A stretch of DNA of 38,712 nucleotides from Candidatus Aenigmatarchaeota archaeon. Its GTDB lineage: Archaea; Aenigmatarchaeota; Aenigmatarchaeia; GW2011-AR5. Below the pieces are notes generated by a model, which was given only the letters and a program-made list of their open reading frames with translations, was not told the origin of the DNA and searched no databases. Positions within the stretch are counted from its first letter, which is position 1. The number at the start of each line of letters is the position of its first letter. Location: assembly GCA_018304585.1 (NCBI GenBank), contig JAGVVY010000028.1, positions 1 through 38,712 on the forward strand, read 5' to 3'. Shown piece by piece: positions 27,974-36,410 of the stretch. The position numbers and the translations under genes are program-made.

Positions 27974-28414
27974 TCATGTTCCGTCCTGGAATTGCGCCGG
28001 CCGCGCCGCATCCCGGGAATATGTTCTTGTATCCGTTACGCTGGCCCCGGGAAACGCGCCTAATATTTTATCCGTACCGGCCCTGTCGGTATACGCGATG
28101 ACATCCAGCCATTTTCTTCCGGGCCACCTGCCGCCTTGATACGTGTCAATATGGAGGGGCGAGCCATTAGCACAATTTTTTACATAGTCACGCAAAGCTT
28201 CATCCCTTTGAAATACGCCGGAAAAACGCAATTGATAGACTCTGAAAAGATTCGCCGCTGTCAATTCGTGCTCGAAATCTCGGGATAACGTTGGCCCTGC
28301 GTGAATTGAAAATGGTGGCCATCTCCCCTCAACGATCTCGTCATCGTCGCCATAATAGTCTATAACAAAGACTGCGCCTTCCGGATATTCCGGCCTTTCC
28401 CATAAATGTGCCAT
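27974..28414 (-). CDS. Hypothetical protein
   Basis: MAHLWERPEYPEGAVFVIDYYGDDDE...; TATA-like TTTTAATAT about 25 nt upstream of ATG 28414. Confidence 0.5.
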   Translation of the reverse strand: MAHLWERPEYPEGAVFVIDYYGDDDEIVEGRWPPFSIHAGPTLSRDFEHELTAANLFRVYQLRFSGVFQRDEALRDYVKNCANGSPLHIDTYQGGRWPGRKWLDVIAYTDRAGTDKILGAFPGASVTDTRTYSRDAARPAQFQDGT

Positions 28415-28465
28415 ATAAGGGCTATGGCGGAAACATATTAAAATCAAAATTTTCTCAGGAACGCT

Positions 28466-29341
28466 TCATAATGCATCCGCCCTGAGTTTCGCCCACTCTT
28501 CTGCGCACTCGGCGAGGACCTGCGCCGCTATCTGGTAGCGCAATTTCGGCAAAGAAGGATGTTCTTTCATGACGCGGCCGTGCCGGTTGAATTCCACGTG
28601 AATTCCGAAGCGCCGGTCGCCGTTTTTTTCGTTGTGTTCCTTGACGTGCCTATATAGGGTATAATTCTTGCTTCCAGTAAACAGGCTTTTGCTTACCTTT
28701 ACACTGATGTCTATCCTGACATTGCGTTCTTTCAGCCGGTCCTTGAGCCTTTTCACGAAGAACCTGCGGAAGGAAAAAGCGTTCTTGCCGCCGCCGATAT
28801 AGGACCTGTCCGGGCCGAAGCCCAAAAGGACGTCGGCCTGCCTGTGGGAATGCATGCCGTGATAGGAAAGCATTATCCTGGGATTCATGGATTCTATGGT
28901 TTTATGATAGAACTCAAAAATATGCATCAGGCTTTTGTTCGTGCTTATCGGGACGTGCGATTCCGCCTCCTCTCGGCCTTCGTCTGCCATGAACGGCAAG
29001 ACCCTTAGTTTCATGCCTTCGGCATCGGACGGCCGGGCTAAATCGAGTTCTGTCCTGAGAATCGTCGGTATTATGTATGCGGACTGCGAATGCCACGCGG
29101 CAAGCTTCGCCAGAGTGGCGGTATTGGCGTCGCCTATTCCTATATAGGCTTTCTTGCCGTGCTTGGGCGACTCTATGCGCGCAGTCTGCGCATGCTCGGC
29201 GACAATGAGCATCCTGCTGCGGGAATAATCCTCCAGCGCCTCGAACAACAGGCTATTTGCATGGCGGGGCCTGAAATTAGCCTCGAACGCGGAAAGGTCT
29301 TCTTCAGTTTTCAGAAGATTGAGTGCCCTCATCTGCCCCAC
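28466..29341 (-). CDS. N-formylglutamate amidohydrolase-like protein
   Basis: MLIVAEHAQTARI; IIPTILRTELDLARP; LSYHGMHSHRQADVLLGFG; FTGSKNYTLYRHV; GIHVEFNRHGR. Confidence 0.65.
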   Translation of the reverse strand: MGQMRALNLLKTEEDLSAFEANFRPRHANSLLFEALEDYSRSRMLIVAEHAQTARIESPKHGKKAYIGIGDANTATLAKLAAWHSQSAYIIPTILRTELDLARPSDAEGMKLRVLPFMADEGREEAESHVPISTNKSLMHIFEFYHKTIESMNPRIMLSYHGMHSHRQADVLLGFGPDRSYIGGGKNAFSFRRFFVKRLKDRLKERNVRIDISVKVSKSLFTGSKNYTLYRHVKEHNEKNGDRRFGIHVEFNRHGRVMKEHPSLPKLRYQIAAQVLAECAEEWAKLRADAL

Positions 29342-30252
29342 GCCATCTCCTCCACCGCCTTGAAAATAGGGGCTATCAGCCTGTCCTTCTTGGATATCTC
29401 CGCTTCATGCCTGACATAATCCATCATCAATGCCGCAACGTTCGTTTCAGTCGCATGGGTTATGCCTTCAAAATGCACGTTTACGTTCGCCTCTATGACT
29501 ACAGGGCCTTTCTTGCCCTCTATTATGTCTATTCCCGCTATGCCAAGGCCGAGCGCTTTGGCGCTGCGTATGGCAATCTTTGTCATTTCCTGGCTGAGCC
29601 TTATCTTCCTGCCCGTTCCGCCGGCGCCTATGTTGGCGCGCCTCTCGCCTTTTTCAGCCACCCTCTTCATGGAAGCGGCGACTTCGTGCCCGATTACAAG
29701 GGCCCGTATGTCTTCGCCCGGGGTGCCGACAAATTCCTCAAGCATTATCGGCTGCTTCATGCCTTCTATCGTATCAAGTATAGGCAGGGCCGAAGACGGG
29801 CTTTCTGCAAACATGACGCCCTTGCCTAACGAACCCTGCAGTAGCTTTATCACTACAGGATACTTCATGTTTTTGAGTATAGGTTTCATCCCCTTTACCG
29901 TTGAACTAAGGTAGCTGAGGGGCGTCGGTATGCCGGCTTTCTCAAGCTTCAGCAGCGTAAGGAACTTGTCGTGCGTTACTATTATAGATTCCGGCGTGAT
30001 GGGCATGTAGGTCCTGCCTTCCAGGAGCTTGCATATAACGTAGCCGTAGTTCCTGTAAGTTCTCGGTATCCTCGGAAAGACGATATCGTATGAGGACAAA
30101 GGCGTGCCCTTCAGCAGGAGCGGTTCGCCGTCCTGTATTCTTACGTCGGGTATCTGGGCATAGGTGACCTTGTCAAACCTTTTCTTCGCTTCTTCCAGAA
30201 GCCATAGGTCCTGCGGCTTCTTTTCCCTTGAACCGAGGATGCATATCTTCAT
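29329..30252 (-). CDS. RimK-like ATP-grasp ligase
   Basis: PVVIKLLQGSLGKGVMFAES; PIMLEEFVGTPGEDIRALVIGHEVAASMKR; GIAGIDIIEGKKGPVVIEANVNVHFEGI. Confidence 0.88.
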   Translation of the reverse strand: MKICILGSREKKPQDLWLLEEAKKRFDKVTYAQIPDVRIQDGEPLLLKGTPLSSYDIVFPRIPRTYRNYGYVICKLLEGRTYMPITPESIIVTHDKFLTLLKLEKAGIPTPLSYLSSTVKGMKPILKNMKYPVVIKLLQGSLGKGVMFAESPSSALPILDTIEGMKQPIMLEEFVGTPGEDIRALVIGHEVAASMKRVAEKGERRANIGAGGTGRKIRLSQEMTKIAIRSAKALGLGIAGIDIIEGKKGPVVIEANVNVHFEGITHATETNVAALMMDYVRHEAEISKKDRLIAPIFKAVEEMAWGR

Positions 30253-31100
30253 TGTTTCACCCCGAAAAGATCAAGTATGCGGCTGAGTATGCCCCTTGGA
30301 GTGATAGGCGCCTTCACGTTGGCCTTGGCATGCTCAAGCAAAGGCGTGAACACGTCCTTGCCGGACAGCCTTTCTATCGTTGCAAAAGGGGGGGATAACG
30401 AGAAAGACGCTACCGTGTCGCCGGCAAACGTGACAAAGCCGTAGGCGGAACCCATGCTTTTAGTCGCCCTTACGGCGGCTTCCTTGATTCCGGTCCCTAC
30501 TCCGGTTCCCCTCATTTTGCCATTGATTATCTCAACAGACGAAACGATATCGTTCCCTACGACGAAGCATCCTATGATTTTGTCAGAAACGGGCTTCCGT
30601 ATGGTAATTGCCTGGCCGCTTTTTCTCAGCCTTATCATGGACTTCATGTGCCTGGCGTCTTCGATAAGCGACGAGCGTTCGCCTATGGTAACCCGTATGG
30701 GAAACTCAAGCTCCGGAAGTATCTGCTCTACCGCGTTTTCGCTTATGGCGTAATAGGTTTTGGGCAGCTCGAACCCCGCCCGCCTGAGCTTCATTGCGCC
30801 TACAAGCTTCTTTTGATATGCCAAGAGCCCATCGAGCCCATAAGGAATGTAAGTTGATGAGGCTTCAAGTGCTGTCACGATCGAGAGAAAAAGATCGCTG
30901 TGCCTTGCTGACGGGAAAGGCAGGACTGCTTCAAACTTGGCTATGTCATGGTCGCCAAAAACAAGCCTTGTTCTTCCCTCCCCGCTTTCTATCCTTATTT
31001 CGTCTGCAGGCACGTAGACGCATTCGTCAAAAATACCCTCTGCCTTCCTGATAAAGGGGGATTCCTCCCTCGAATCCATGCCTATGATTGCGGCTTTCAT
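30249..31100 (-). CDS. Degenerate RimK-like ATP-grasp paralogue
   Basis: Same N-terminal layout as the neighbour (MKAAIIGMDSREESPF...) but catalytic motifs eroded; 4-nt overlap with 29329-30252; TATA TTTTTATAAG upstream of ATG 31100. Confidence 0.6.
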   Translation of the reverse strand: MKAAIIGMDSREESPFIRKAEGIFDECVYVPADEIRIESGEGRTRLVFGDHDIAKFEAVLPFPSARHSDLFLSIVTALEASSTYIPYGLDGLLAYQKKLVGAMKLRRAGFELPKTYYAISENAVEQILPELEFPIRVTIGERSSLIEDARHMKSMIRLRKSGQAITIRKPVSDKIIGCFVVGNDIVSSVEIINGKMRGTGVGTGIKEAAVRATKSMGSAYGFVTFAGDTVASFSLSPPFATIERLSGKDVFTPLLEHAKANVKAPITPRGILSRILDLFGVKQ

Positions 31101-31167
31101 GCAAGACAATCTTGCCGTTTTCTTATAAAAAGGCATACAAGCCGCGATAAAATGGACTTAACATGAA

Positions 31168-31188
31168 AGTAATGGGCCGGGAGGATTT
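31168..31188 (-). repeat. Partial tRNA 3'-end-like copy (TTCAAATCCTCCCGGCCCAT)
   Basis: Matches the T-loop/acceptor end of the adjacent tRNA-Trp (TTCAAATCCTCCCGACCCCAT) nearly exactly. Confidence 0.55.
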
Positions 31189-31231
31189 GAATCTTTTCTC
31201 GCGCTTATCAATTCCGGAAAGCTAAAAAATA

Positions 31232-31386
31232 TGGGGTCGGGAGGATTTGAACCCCCATTAGCTGGTTTCTTCTAAATCATCGCCGCTTGCGCGGCTCTTA
31301 GCTCCAGAAGAGCTGTGCCCGGTCGCTCTTTTTACGGAGCGGCCGTGACTGGAGCCAGCGATCCTGCCTGGTTAGACTACAACCCC
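31232..31386 (-). tRNA. tRNA-Trp (CCA) with intron of about 82 nt (about 31267-31348)
   Basis: Acceptor GGGGUUG/CGACCCC; anticodon stem GCUGG/CCAGC with loop CUCCAG; T-arm GGGGGTTCAAATCCTCC; intron placed after position 37. Confidence 0.85.
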
Positions 31387-31509
31387 TCCAAGCCCAATAT
31401 TAGAGGGCAAATTTATAAAGCAGGGCGCGGCGCGGCTTTATGCAGGAAGGATATATAAAGCTCACGTGGCCGCAAAATGCTTAAATAGGGCTTGGGAATC
31501 AACCTAATA

Positions 31510-31875
31510 ATGGAAACCAAAAAGATAGGGGAGTACGCTTTCCTGGCAGGCATAGCAATCGCTGTGCTGGCAGGCCTGGTGTCCGGCGTGACGCCTACGG
31601 CCATAGCCGCCTATGCAGCGCCGATATCGATGCTGCTGGTCGTGCTGGGAATAGTAGTGGGCCTTCTCAACATATCCGAGAAGGAAACCACAGCGTTCCT
31701 CGTGGCTGCTATAGCCCTCGTGACGGCCGGTACGGCAAGCTTTGCCGCTATCGACATCGCCGGCGTGGGCGCAATTCTTGGCGGAATTGTCAAGAATATA
31801 GCAGTGCTGGTAAGCCCCGCTGCCGCAATAGTGGCAGTAAAGGCGATATACAGCCTCGCACAGGGACAGAAGTAA
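31510..31875 (+). CDS. Small membrane protein (about 4 TM)
   Basis: METKKIGEYAFLAGIAIAVLAGLVSG...; TATA-like CTTAAATA upstream. Confidence 0.7.
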   Translation: METKKIGEYAFLAGIAIAVLAGLVSGVTPTAIAAYAAPISMLLVVLGIVVGLLNISEKETTAFLVAAIALVTAGTASFAAIDIAGVGAILGGIVKNIAVLVSPAAAIVAVKAIYSLAQGQK

Positions 31876-31881
31876 ACCAGA

Positions 31882-33090
31882 CTATTTTTTGTTTTTATTA
31901 TTTTTCATTAGGTTTTGTTCTTCCTGCTTTGGTAGTATCAGGACCATCAAGGTCGTATAGACTATGCTCAGAAAGACGACGTTCATGACTACCTTGGAAA
32001 ACATGCCGGTATTGGGAATTGTATATAATATAGGCAATTGCGTTAGGAGCACAGGGATGAAGTCCCTGGGAACCATGATACGCATGATATTCTTTTCGTA
32101 AGCGCTTAGTTTTTCCCCTATCGTGCTTGCATCGACTGCAAGGAACCGGGCCATTATTACGGCAAGGGTGACTGCATGCCCTATAATGAGGGTCTCCTGG
32201 TCAAGCGAAACCACCATTCCTATGTAAACGAAGAAGAAGGACCGTACGAAAAAGGATATCTCGGACTGGAAGTTCTTGAGCAGGTGGTTTACGGTGAATT
32301 TTCGTTGGGTTTTCAGTATCTCGGAGAATGTGGAGGCATTGCCGAGGACTATGCCGAAAAGAAGGGCGGCAATGGCCCCGCTTCCGCCGGCGTATTCGGT
32401 GAAAGTATACAGGAGCAGGAGCGCCCCTAATGTAAGCATATAGTCAAATTGCCTGCCTTTCAGGTAGTCGAGCACGAAGAGCCATATAATTCCTGCAACC
32501 AGGCCGAGCATTGCGCCTACCGAGAAAACGCTTAGGACGCTGCTTACGGGGTTGCCGATCATGCCGCCTGTCATGATGCCCATGACTGCAAGCGAAAGAA
32601 CTATGACCATGGGATCGCTGAATATCGATTCAAAGCCTATTACAGTTCGTATATTTCCTCTTATTTTGAGTTTTGTCACAAGCGGCACGACTATTGCCGA
32701 GCTGGTGCCGGCAAGAAGGCAGCCTATGAGCAGGGACGGCAGGAATCCCAGGCCGAAGAACATGCAAACGCCCGTCACGGCGGCTATGGTAAAGGCTGTT
32801 GTAAACACTGAAAGCAGCATGCTTCGCGAGAATTGCCTCACCATTTGGTAGAAGTTTATGTTGAGGCCGGCGTCGAACAATATCATGAACAGCGCCACCG
32901 ATGCGAGGAAGCCCGATATCGAAAAGAAGAAAGACGTGTCTATTATCCTGAAAGCCGAGACGAGATAACCGAAAAGCATGAGCCACAGGACATCGGGTAT
33001 CTTTGTTTTCTCGAAGATTATAGAACCCGCATAGCCTATTATGATTGTCAGCCCGGCGATCACCATGAGTCCCGGGACGTCGAAAGGCAT
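31882..33090 (-). CDS. Cation/proton antiporter (CPA family, KefB/NhaP-like)
   Basis: About 12 TM; IPDVLWLMLFGYLV, LFDAGLNINF, LAGTSSAIVVPLVTKL. Confidence 0.85.
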   Translation of the reverse strand: MPFDVPGLMVIAGLTIIIGYAGSIIFEKTKIPDVLWLMLFGYLVSAFRIIDTSFFFSISGFLASVALFMILFDAGLNINFYQMVRQFSRSMLLSVFTTAFTIAAVTGVCMFFGLGFLPSLLIGCLLAGTSSAIVVPLVTKLKIRGNIRTVIGFESIFSDPMVIVLSLAVMGIMTGGMIGNPVSSVLSVFSVGAMLGLVAGIIWLFVLDYLKGRQFDYMLTLGALLLLYTFTEYAGGSGAIAALLFGIVLGNASTFSEILKTQRKFTVNHLLKNFQSEISFFVRSFFFVYIGMVVSLDQETLIIGHAVTLAVIMARFLAVDASTIGEKLSAYEKNIMRIMVPRDFIPVLLTQLPILYTIPNTGMFSKVVMNVVFLSIVYTTLMVLILPKQEEQNLMKNNKNKK

Positions 33091-33160
33091 GAAATCAATC
33101 TTATCGCGGCCGATATATAAACGATTGACGGCTTGAAAAGGATTATCGGTTCTATTGTTT

Positions 33161-34060
33161 TCAAATCATCCCGATTTCCGTCAGGTATTCCTGAACGCCT
33201 TTCTCAACGGAGTATTTTGCCTTGAACCCCAGAACTTTTTCTGCGTTTTCGGTCCATGCCTGGGTATTGTTCTGGTATCCGTCCTGATAAGGATTGTCGA
33301 TGTATTCCGGTTCCATGTCTTTACCCAGAACTTCATTCAAAATGCCGATGAGTTCGTTAAAGCTCGTGGCTTTGCCTGTGCCTACGTTGACTATGCAGTT
33401 TTGCTTGGCTTTCATCGCTTTGAGATTGGCTTCTACAACGTCTTTGACGTAAATATGGTCCCTCATCTGTTCGCCGTATTTGAATATCTTTGGCCTTTTG
33501 CCCGCAACCATCCGGAGCGCAAGCTGGTATATCATGCTCGCCGCCTTCTTCTTGTAGCGCTCGCGAGGGCCGAAAACGTTGAAATAGCGCAGCCCTATGA
33601 TTTTTATTCCATCATTCCAATGCATTTTCGCAAGATTATCCATGGCAAGTTTTGAAAGACCGTAAACATTAAGAGGTGCGTTCTGATCTTCCTTCATAGG
33701 CACCGGACCGTTGCCGTAGACTCCTGCAGACGAGGCATAGACAAGATCTATTCCTTTGGCTGTTGCGTAATCAAGGACAGTTTTGAATCCTTCTACATTG
33801 ACAGAGAATACCGTGCCTTTATCTGTTATTGTGGTGTCTGTTATGGCTGCCTGATGAAAGATAATATCAGGCTGTGAAATTTTTGCTATTGTTCCGCTAT
33901 CGCGTATATCGCCATTTATAATATTGCCGTCAAAGCCTTCAAGATTTTTGTTGTCAGCTGAAGAAAGATTATCCAGAACTGTTACTTCATGCTCATCCTG
34001 CAATGCAATACAAAGATTGCTTCCTACGAATCCTGCACCGCCTGTGACAAGAATTTTCAT
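33161..34060 (-). CDS. NAD-dependent epimerase/dehydratase (UDP-glucose 4-epimerase-like, extended SDR)
   Basis: MKILVTGGAGFVGSNL; YASSAGVYGNGP; YGLSKLAMDN; LRYFNVFGPRE. Confidence 0.92.
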   Translation of the reverse strand: MKILVTGGAGFVGSNLCIALQDEHEVTVLDNLSSADNKNLEGFDGNIINGDIRDSGTIAKISQPDIIFHQAAITDTTITDKGTVFSVNVEGFKTVLDYATAKGIDLVYASSAGVYGNGPVPMKEDQNAPLNVYGLSKLAMDNLAKMHWNDGIKIIGLRYFNVFGPRERYKKKAASMIYQLALRMVAGKRPKIFKYGEQMRDHIYVKDVVEANLKAMKAKQNCIVNVGTGKATSFNELIGILNEVLGKDMEPEYIDNPYQDGYQNNTQAWTENAEKVLGFKAKYSVEKGVQEYLTEIGMI

Positions 34061-34128
34061 ATCTGTAATCTTTTGTAATGCTTATAAAAGATTTTTTTGG
34101 GAGAAAAAAGAAAAGTTCATAGAATTTA

Positions 34129-34350
34129 TCATTCTTTTCTGAACTCCATGTCCGCCCGATAATTATTCGGAGGAGGCTCCTCAGAGCTGCCGGGAATTCC
34201 TAAACCGGGCATGGGGTAGAAGATTCCCTTTCCCGGTGGATTGTATCGTGGGATTTCAATGCAAAACATGGGCGGCATCATTTCCGATGCAGGTGTTATT
34301 CCGTATGATATGGGCATTGACCACTCGTTCTCATGCATTAGATAGTCCAT
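34129..34350 (-). CDS. Hypothetical Pro/Met-rich protein (73 aa)
   Basis: TATA CTTTATATA and SD GAGGTGAG upstream of the ATG. Confidence 0.6.
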   Translation of the reverse strand: MDYLMHENEWSMPISYGITPASEMMPPMFCIEIPRYNPPGKGIFYPMPGLGIPGSSEEPPPNNYRADMEFRKE

Positions 34351-34424
34351 AATTTCTCACCTCTAAATAATTGTTTTCGCAGTATATAAAGATTTAGATA
34401 TTTTACTATCTATTAATAACAACA

Positions 34425-35492
34425 TTAAATAAACTCCCGTACCCTTTCAAAAAAACCTTTCTTTGTTTCAACATTCTTTTCAAACGCTCCGCGCAATCTT
34501 TCTTCCTGTTCCCTTGTCAATTTCTTTGGTATTTCAACTATGATTTTAACCATCTGGTCGCCGCGCCTGCTCGACCCGGGTATTGGCATACCTTCGCCTT
34601 TCATACGGAATATCGTATGGCTTTGCGTTCCATGAGGAATTATGAGTGTTGCCTTGCCGTCTATTGTTTTGATTTCTACCTCTCCGCCGAGCATGGCAGT
34701 GCCAAGATCAATGTATACAGTGCAATAAAGGTCATTGCCTTCACGTTCAAATACCGGATGTTCCTTCAGGCGAATGAGAACATAAAGATCGCCATACGGT
34801 CCGCCGTTTTCTCCAGGACCCCCCTGACCTGCGAATCTTATGTATTGACCGTCATCCGCTCCGGCCGGGATTTCAACTTCTACCTCCTTTTCGATCTGGC
34901 TGCCGCCCGCGCCTCCGCATTCGCGGCACACCTTCTCCGCCGTCTTGCCGGTTCCGCGGCACCTGCTGCACGTCATGACGCTGATGAACTGGCCAAGAAA
35001 GCTTCTCTGGACGCGTTTTATCTCGCCGGAACCGTGGCATTCGCTGCACGTCTTGAGGCTGCTTGCGCCCGTGCCTTTGCATGAGCGGCATTCCTCGAAG
35101 TGGGGGAATCTTATTTTTTTTGTGGCACCTTCAAACGCCTGCTCCAGCGTCATTTCGACTTCATATCTCAGGTCGCCACCTTTCCTTTTGCGGGATGTAA
35201 AACCGAATGACTCGAATATGTCCTCAAAGCCCCTGTCAAACATATCCTCGAATCCGGCCCCGCCGGAAGAAGCCTGGCCCGGGGCCGAGCCGAACTGGTC
35301 GTAATGCTTTCTTTTCTCCGGATCGCCGAGCGTCTGGAAAGCCTCGTTGATTTCCTTGAACCGCGTCTCGGCGCCTGCGTTCTTGTTCACGTCCGGATGC
35401 CATTCGCGCGCGAGCTTCCTGAAGGCCTTCTTTATATCGTCCTGCGTAGCGCTTCGCGAGACGCCCAACTTTTCATAATAATCCTTGGCCAT
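34425..35492 (-). CDS. dnaJ: Chaperone DnaJ (J domain, G/F region, CxxCxGxG zinc modules)
   Basis: DYYEKLGVSRSATQDDIKKAFRKLAREWHPD; CRSCKGTGASSLKTCSECHGSG; CSRCRGTGKTAEKVCRECGGAG. Confidence 0.97.
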   Translation of the reverse strand: MAKDYYEKLGVSRSATQDDIKKAFRKLAREWHPDVNKNAGAETRFKEINEAFQTLGDPEKRKHYDQFGSAPGQASSGGAGFEDMFDRGFEDIFESFGFTSRKRKGGDLRYEVEMTLEQAFEGATKKIRFPHFEECRSCKGTGASSLKTCSECHGSGEIKRVQRSFLGQFISVMTCSRCRGTGKTAEKVCRECGGAGGSQIEKEVEVEIPAGADDGQYIRFAGQGGPGENGGPYGDLYVLIRLKEHPVFEREGNDLYCTVYIDLGTAMLGGEVEIKTIDGKATLIIPHGTQSHTIFRMKGEGMPIPGSSRRGDQMVKIIVEIPKKLTREQEERLRGAFEKNVETKKGFFERVREFI

Positions 35493-35600
35493 AGCAAAAG
35501 GTATATTATACCGAAACGGCTTAATTCATAAGGGATGATGGCGTTCTAAAGTTGCATCGTAACGGCTTTTGCAGGGATTAAAGCCTCTCGGGCGCTCATC

Positions 35601-35682
35601 TATAGCAGATGGCATTAGTTTTCAGGCATTCTCTACATACAGCAAAGACAGGGTTGCCCGGATACTTTTGCCATTTGCTATA
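35601..35682. repeat. REPIN-like palindromic repeat, copy B
   Basis: TATAGCAGATGGCATTAGTTTTCAGGCATTCT...TGCCATTTGCTATA. Confidence 0.65.
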
Positions 35683-35867
35683 ATCTGCCATACATAGCCT
35701 TTCAGGAAGCGTGGTTGGAGCGGATAACCAAACTCTATGCGGAACTGGATACTCCGGCTTGCAGGCGGACGTTTCCTATACAGTAAAAATTCTATTAACG
35801 AAAAACAGGATTCTTGAGTTTTGCATTCGGCAAAAACTATTAACCGTACAAAAAACCATACATAGCT

Positions 35868-36410
35868 ATGCCGTTCTTCGATTCGACGTTCAAGGAGATA
35901 CTTTCCTCCCAGGCCGCTTCCGTAGCCGGCGGCCTGATAGCCGGCACGCTTCTCGCGTTTTATACCGACAAGATGCTGCTCCTGCCCGGAATGCTCATAC
36001 TCATACCGGGGTTCCTCGAGATGCGCGGAAACATAAGCGGCTCGTTCTCGTCGCGGATCGCCTGCGGGCTTTTCCTTGGCGTGGTGAAGCCGGAAAAAAT
36101 ATGGACAAAAATAGTCAAAGGCAATCTTGTCGCGTCTTTCCTGCAGGCAATCCTTGTGTCGTTTTCGCTTGGCCTTCTGGCATTCGTCTTCAATTATGTT
36201 CTTCTTGGCGTTTCCTCTGCGGGCATAATCGTCATTCCGTTTGTCGCGGGCATCATAGCAAATGCGATAGAAATACCGCTCGCACTTTCCATGACATTCT
36301 ACCTGTTCCGGAAAGGGCATGACCCCAACAATGTAATGGGCCCGTTATTGACGTCTACGGGCGACGTAATAAGCACAATTTCTCTTCTGGCAGCGGTGGC
36401 GATAGTATGA
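35868..36410 (+). CDS. MgtE/SLC41-like integral membrane half-protein (1)
   Basis: LIPGFLEMRGNISGSFSSRIA...DPNNVMGPLLTSTGDVISTISLL. Confidence 0.75.
   Translation: MPFFDSTFKEILSSQAASVAGGLIAGTLLAFYTDKMLLLPGMLILIPGFLEMRGNISGSFSSRIACGLFLGVVKPEKIWTKIVKGNLVASFLQAILVSFSLGLLAFVFNYVLLGVSSAGIIVIPFVAGIIANAIEIPLALSMTFYLFRKGHDPNNVMGPLLTSTGDVISTISLLAAVAIV

Noticed and set aside
35622-36320. 232-aa minus-strand ORF
   Set aside because: Antisense shadow of the MgtE-like gene and its leader; composition not protein-like.
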